This document shows, in pieces, positions 61,815 to 64,000 of a stretch of DNA of 64,000 nucleotides (the first letter of the stretch is position 1; each line of letters begins with the position of its first letter). Both the position numbers and the translations under genes were made by a program. Under the pieces are notes generated by a model, which searched no databases, had not been told where the DNA came from, and was given only the letters and a program-made list of their open reading frames with translations. Source of the DNA: Candidatus Eisenbacteria bacterium (lineage in GTDB: Bacteria; Orphanbacterota; Orphanbacteria; Orphanbacterales; Orphanbacteraceae); the NCBI GenBank assembly GCA_016867715.1, contig VGIW01000002.1, forward strand, positions 1 through 64,000, given 5' to 3'.

Positions 61815-63920
61815 CTACACTCTCTCTTCCGGGGGCGGGAACGCGCGGAGCGCTTCCTCCGTGGCGCGAACCCTCTTCGAGCGCGCGAGGTAGAGCGCGA
61901 GAAGCCCCATGCCGGCGAGCGCGGGGAGGCCGGCCTCCGGGCCGAACGCTCCGCCCGTCATCCATTCAGGTCCTGATGGTCGATAGATAAACGGTGTGTT
62001 CTTCATGACCTCGCCGCTCACCGGCGCCGCGAGGATCCACCCGAGAACAAAGTTCCACGTCGTGTGGATCCCGATCGGGAGCCAGAGACTCCTCGTGCGG
62101 AAGTAGGCGATCGAGAGGAGGAGTCCCGCGCATCCGGTTGCAAGCGCGCCCGCGGCGGTGCCTCCCGTGTTGAAGGCGTGGGTGAGCCCGAAGGCCGCGG
62201 AAAGGAGAATCGCGGCCCGGGCCTTTCCGATCCCCTCGGCGAGGACTTGGAGCAGGTATCCGCGGAACAGGAGCTCCTCGAAGACCGCGACCAGCGCGAA
62301 GAGGAGGAAGACGCGGACGGTGTCGCCGAGCGCCGCCGGGAGGTCCCGACCGGCAGGGGTGAGAGAGAGCGTCCCCGCCGCGGCCGACACGCCGGCGACG
62401 GCGCCGATCAGGAGAGTTCCGAGGAGAAGCCCGTGCGCGAGATCCCGGATCCATCTCGGGTGGAGACCGAGGCCGAGGCTCGCGGCCGGGCGCCGGTCGA
62501 AGCGGCGCGCCAATAACGCCCCCGAGACGAAGACCGCGGCGATCCCGAGAACGTATCCGGCGGCGGCGAGCGAGAGAGGGATGCCTTGCACCCCGAGCGC
62601 GTCGTCCCGGCCGAGAAGCGAGCGAAGCAGCGGAGCGAGGAGAAGGACCGAGGCTGCCGAGAGCGAGAAGCCGAGGAGAAGGAAGAGCGCGATCCTCCAA
62701 GGAACGCGAAGGAGCCCGTGGCGGTTCGTCCAGATGCGCGAGGGCGCTCGTCCCGAGAACTCCTCGCGGCGCCTTCCGGCGGCGAGGCGGCGTTCCTCCC
62801 ACACCTCTTGAAACATCGCCTCCATTCGGTCGGTCTTCTTCCTTCGATCGAAGAGATCCTCCGCGCGTCTTCGTCCTCTCTCTCCCATCGCGCGTCCACG
62901 ATCGGGATCTTCGAGAATTCGGACGAGGGCCTCGGCGAGCTTCTCCACATCATCGGGAGGGAAGAGGATTCCGGTTTCGCCGTCCCTGACGATGTCGAGG
63001 ATTCCGGCACATCCGCTCGCGACGATCGGAAGACCCGCGGCCATCCCCTCGACGGCGACGATCCCGAACGCCTCGGAGCGGGACGGGACGGCAAGTACAT
63101 CGAGCGCGGATAGGATTCTCGGAATATCGCTGCGGAAGCCGGTGAACCGAACGTCCTCCTCGAGACCCGCCTCGCGCACGAACGCCTCCACCGCGCGCGC
63201 GGTCGCCTCTTCTCCCTTCGTGACGGAACCGACGACGAGGAAGCGGGCGCCGGGGACGCGCTCCTTCACCGCCGCCGCCGCCCGGAGGAACTCGAGATGT
63301 CCCTTTCCCCGCGAGATCCGCCCGACGAGGCCGACGAGCGGCGCGTCCATGCGGATCCCGAACTCGGCGCGCACCTCCGCGCGGAAGGATCTTCCATCCT
63401 TGAAGCGTTGAAGATCGACCCCGTTCGGGATCGTCACGATCCGCTCGGGAGGGATCGGCGTCCTTTTCAACAAGTTCTCCCGGATCGCCGAGGAGATCGA
63501 GACGACGCGCGCCGTGCGCGAGAAGAGGAAGCGATGAGCCGGGTCCTTCTTGTCGATCGAAGAGGCGACGTGCTTCGTGAGGATCACCGGAACCCCTCCG
63601 GCCAGGCGCGCCGCCGGAACGAGGGTCCAGAGATCCTTCGAGTACTCGGCGTGGACGACCCGGACGGCGTTCTTCCGGAAGAGCCGAGCGGCGCGAAGGA
63701 CTGTGAGGGGAGCGATGTAGCTTCCCGAGAGAATCGGGAAGACCGCGAGATCCCGCTCGCGCGCCTCCCGCTCGATGGGAGTTCCCCTTCCCGCGAGGAA
63801 GAGAACCGGATACCCGCGCTTCGCGAGCGCGGCGGCGGAGAGAACCGCCTCCATCTCCATTCCTCCCCACGAGGGGGAGGAGCAGGCGACGGCGAGGGCG
63901 GGCTTCTCATGCTGCGTCAT
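61815..63920 (-). CDS. GT4 glycosyltransferase fused to CPBP-family membrane protease
   Basis: Residues 1-385 form a complete GT4 enzyme: VLFLAGRGTPIEREARERDL, IVTIPNGVDLQRF, LVGLVGRISRGKGHLEFLRA and VPSRSEAFGIVAVEGMAAGL (EX7E site). After a short basic linker (IWTNRHGLLRVPWR, itself a typical CPBP start) residues 405-690 form a CPBP (Abi/CAAX-protease-like) membrane domain with about eight hydrophobic segments and the motifs E548-E549-xxx-R553, H581 and H619. The frame is open throughout. The ATG overlaps the upstream stop as ATGA. CPBP proteins include prenyl-type proteases; fusion to a glycosyltransferase is unusual. Confidence 0.82.
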   Translation of the reverse strand: MTQHEKPALAVACSSPSWGGMEMEAVLSAAALAKRGYPVLFLAGRGTPIEREARERDLAVFPILSGSYIAPLTVLRAARLFRKNAVRVVHAEYSKDLWTLVPAARLAGGVPVILTKHVASSIDKKDPAHRFLFSRTARVVSISSAIRENLLKRTPIPPERIVTIPNGVDLQRFKDGRSFRAEVRAEFGIRMDAPLVGLVGRISRGKGHLEFLRAAAAVKERVPGARFLVVGSVTKGEEATARAVEAFVREAGLEEDVRFTGFRSDIPRILSALDVLAVPSRSEAFGIVAVEGMAAGLPIVASGCAGILDIVRDGETGILFPPDDVEKLAEALVRILEDPDRGRAMGERGRRRAEDLFDRRKKTDRMEAMFQEVWEERRLAAGRRREEFSGRAPSRIWTNRHGLLRVPWRIALFLLLGFSLSAASVLLLAPLLRSLLGRDDALGVQGIPLSLAAAGYVLGIAAVFVSGALLARRFDRRPAASLGLGLHPRWIRDLAHGLLLGTLLIGAVAGVSAAAGTLSLTPAGRDLPAALGDTVRVFLLFALVAVFEELLFRGYLLQVLAEGIGKARAAILLSAAFGLTHAFNTGGTAAGALATGCAGLLLSIAYFRTRSLWLPIGIHTTWNFVLGWILAAPVSGEVMKNTPFIYRPSGPEWMTGGAFGPEAGLPALAGMGLLALYLARSKRVRATEEALRAFPPPEERV

Positions 63921-64000
63921 CGTTCGACTCCCCGTGTTCGTTTCGCGCGCAGCGCCTCCCGCACGCGGGCATACTTGAGGTACGAATGACGCGCCGAGAG
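63917..64000 (-). CDS. C-terminal end of a gene cut by the window edge
   Basis: The last 27 codons of a leftward frame (LSARHSYLKYARVREALRAK, then RTRGVER and TGA) enter from the right edge. The stop overlaps the ATG of the GT4/CPBP gene as ATGA, so it is the previous gene of the same operon. Too little remains to name it; a basic tail like this is common in glycosyltransferases. Confidence 0.6.
   Translation of the reverse strand, partial: LSARHSYLKYARVREALRAKRTRGVER

Noticed and set aside
1-64000. tRNA or rRNA genes
   Set aside because: The gaps between genes were scanned by eye for T-loop (GGTTCGAATCC-like) and rRNA signatures; none was convincing.

Overview
The window is GC-rich (roughly two thirds G+C by eye), densely coded bacterial DNA. 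Three secreted proteins end in a FlgD-like Ig domain with an NPFNP-type motif (M1 peptidase, M14 peptidase, beta-propeller protein). There is also a REP-associated transposase, a beta-barrel protein and many lipoproteins, so this is a Gram-negative (diderm) cell. The combination resembles uncultured FCB-type lineages such as Candidatus Eisenbacteria. That assignment is inference from protein style; no rRNA or tRNA gene was seen to confirm it.

Layout. 0-1 kb: a REP-associated (RAYT) transposase framed by its own palindromic repeats. 1-4.1 kb, minus: two GlgC-like ADP-glucose pyrophosphorylases and an Fn3 lipoprotein, linked by ATGA stop/start overlaps. 4.5-10.6 kb, plus: a group 3b-type [NiFe] hydrogenase operon (hydB-hydG-hydD-hydA, maturation protease, cyclic-nucleotide-binding protein, hypA, hypB). 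It runs without a break into 10.6-15.3 kb, a lysine/2-aminoadipate set (aminotransferase, zinc-ribbon TPR protein, lysine-ketoglutarate reductase, saccharopine dehydrogenase). 15.3-20.1 kb: a sulfur/redox-flavoured group (PadR remnant, NapH/NosR-like ferredoxin membrane protein, TauE/SafE permease, a rhodanese-SufE-like chimera without catalytic cysteine, DUF819 permease).

20.3-34.3 kb, mostly minus: a PhnD-like binding protein with a membrane partner, secreted peptidases, a BamE-like lipoprotein, a methyltransferase, a NYN-domain protein, a propeller protein interrupted by an in-frame TGA, a second TauE/SafE permease, Smr, an inositol monophosphatase family enzyme and an outer-membrane barrel. 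34.4-39.4 kb, plus: two sulfatase-superfamily lipoproteins (the first broken), a CsaA-like tRNA-binding protein, a structured repeat region and a parvulin lipoprotein. 39.4-49.8 kb: a 1144-residue MFS/spermidine-synthase/TPR protein, two GT4 glycosyltransferases, an orphan PTS EIIA, a GT39-like membrane glycosyltransferase and a PEP/pyruvate-binding-domain protein. 49.8-61.4 kb: glutamate dehydrogenase, MarR-YceI, cyclophilin, a TPR-zincin, SixA, a Mut7-C/CheR fusion, AcpS, TyrS, a macrodomain protein, DinB, a lipoprotein and an aminotransferase. 61.8-64 kb: a GT4 glycosyltransferase fused to a CPBP membrane protease, then the tail of another gene.

The most unusual items are three domain fusions (Mut7-C/CheR, rhodanese/SufE-like, GT4/CPBP), the REP-like palindromes related to the RAYT repeats, a three-copy dispersed repeat of which one copy is split by a long palindrome, and a recurring promoter -10 box of the form TAGNNT. 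Two genes carry apparent 1-nt shifts near short homopolymers; sequencing error must be excluded before calling them pseudogenes.
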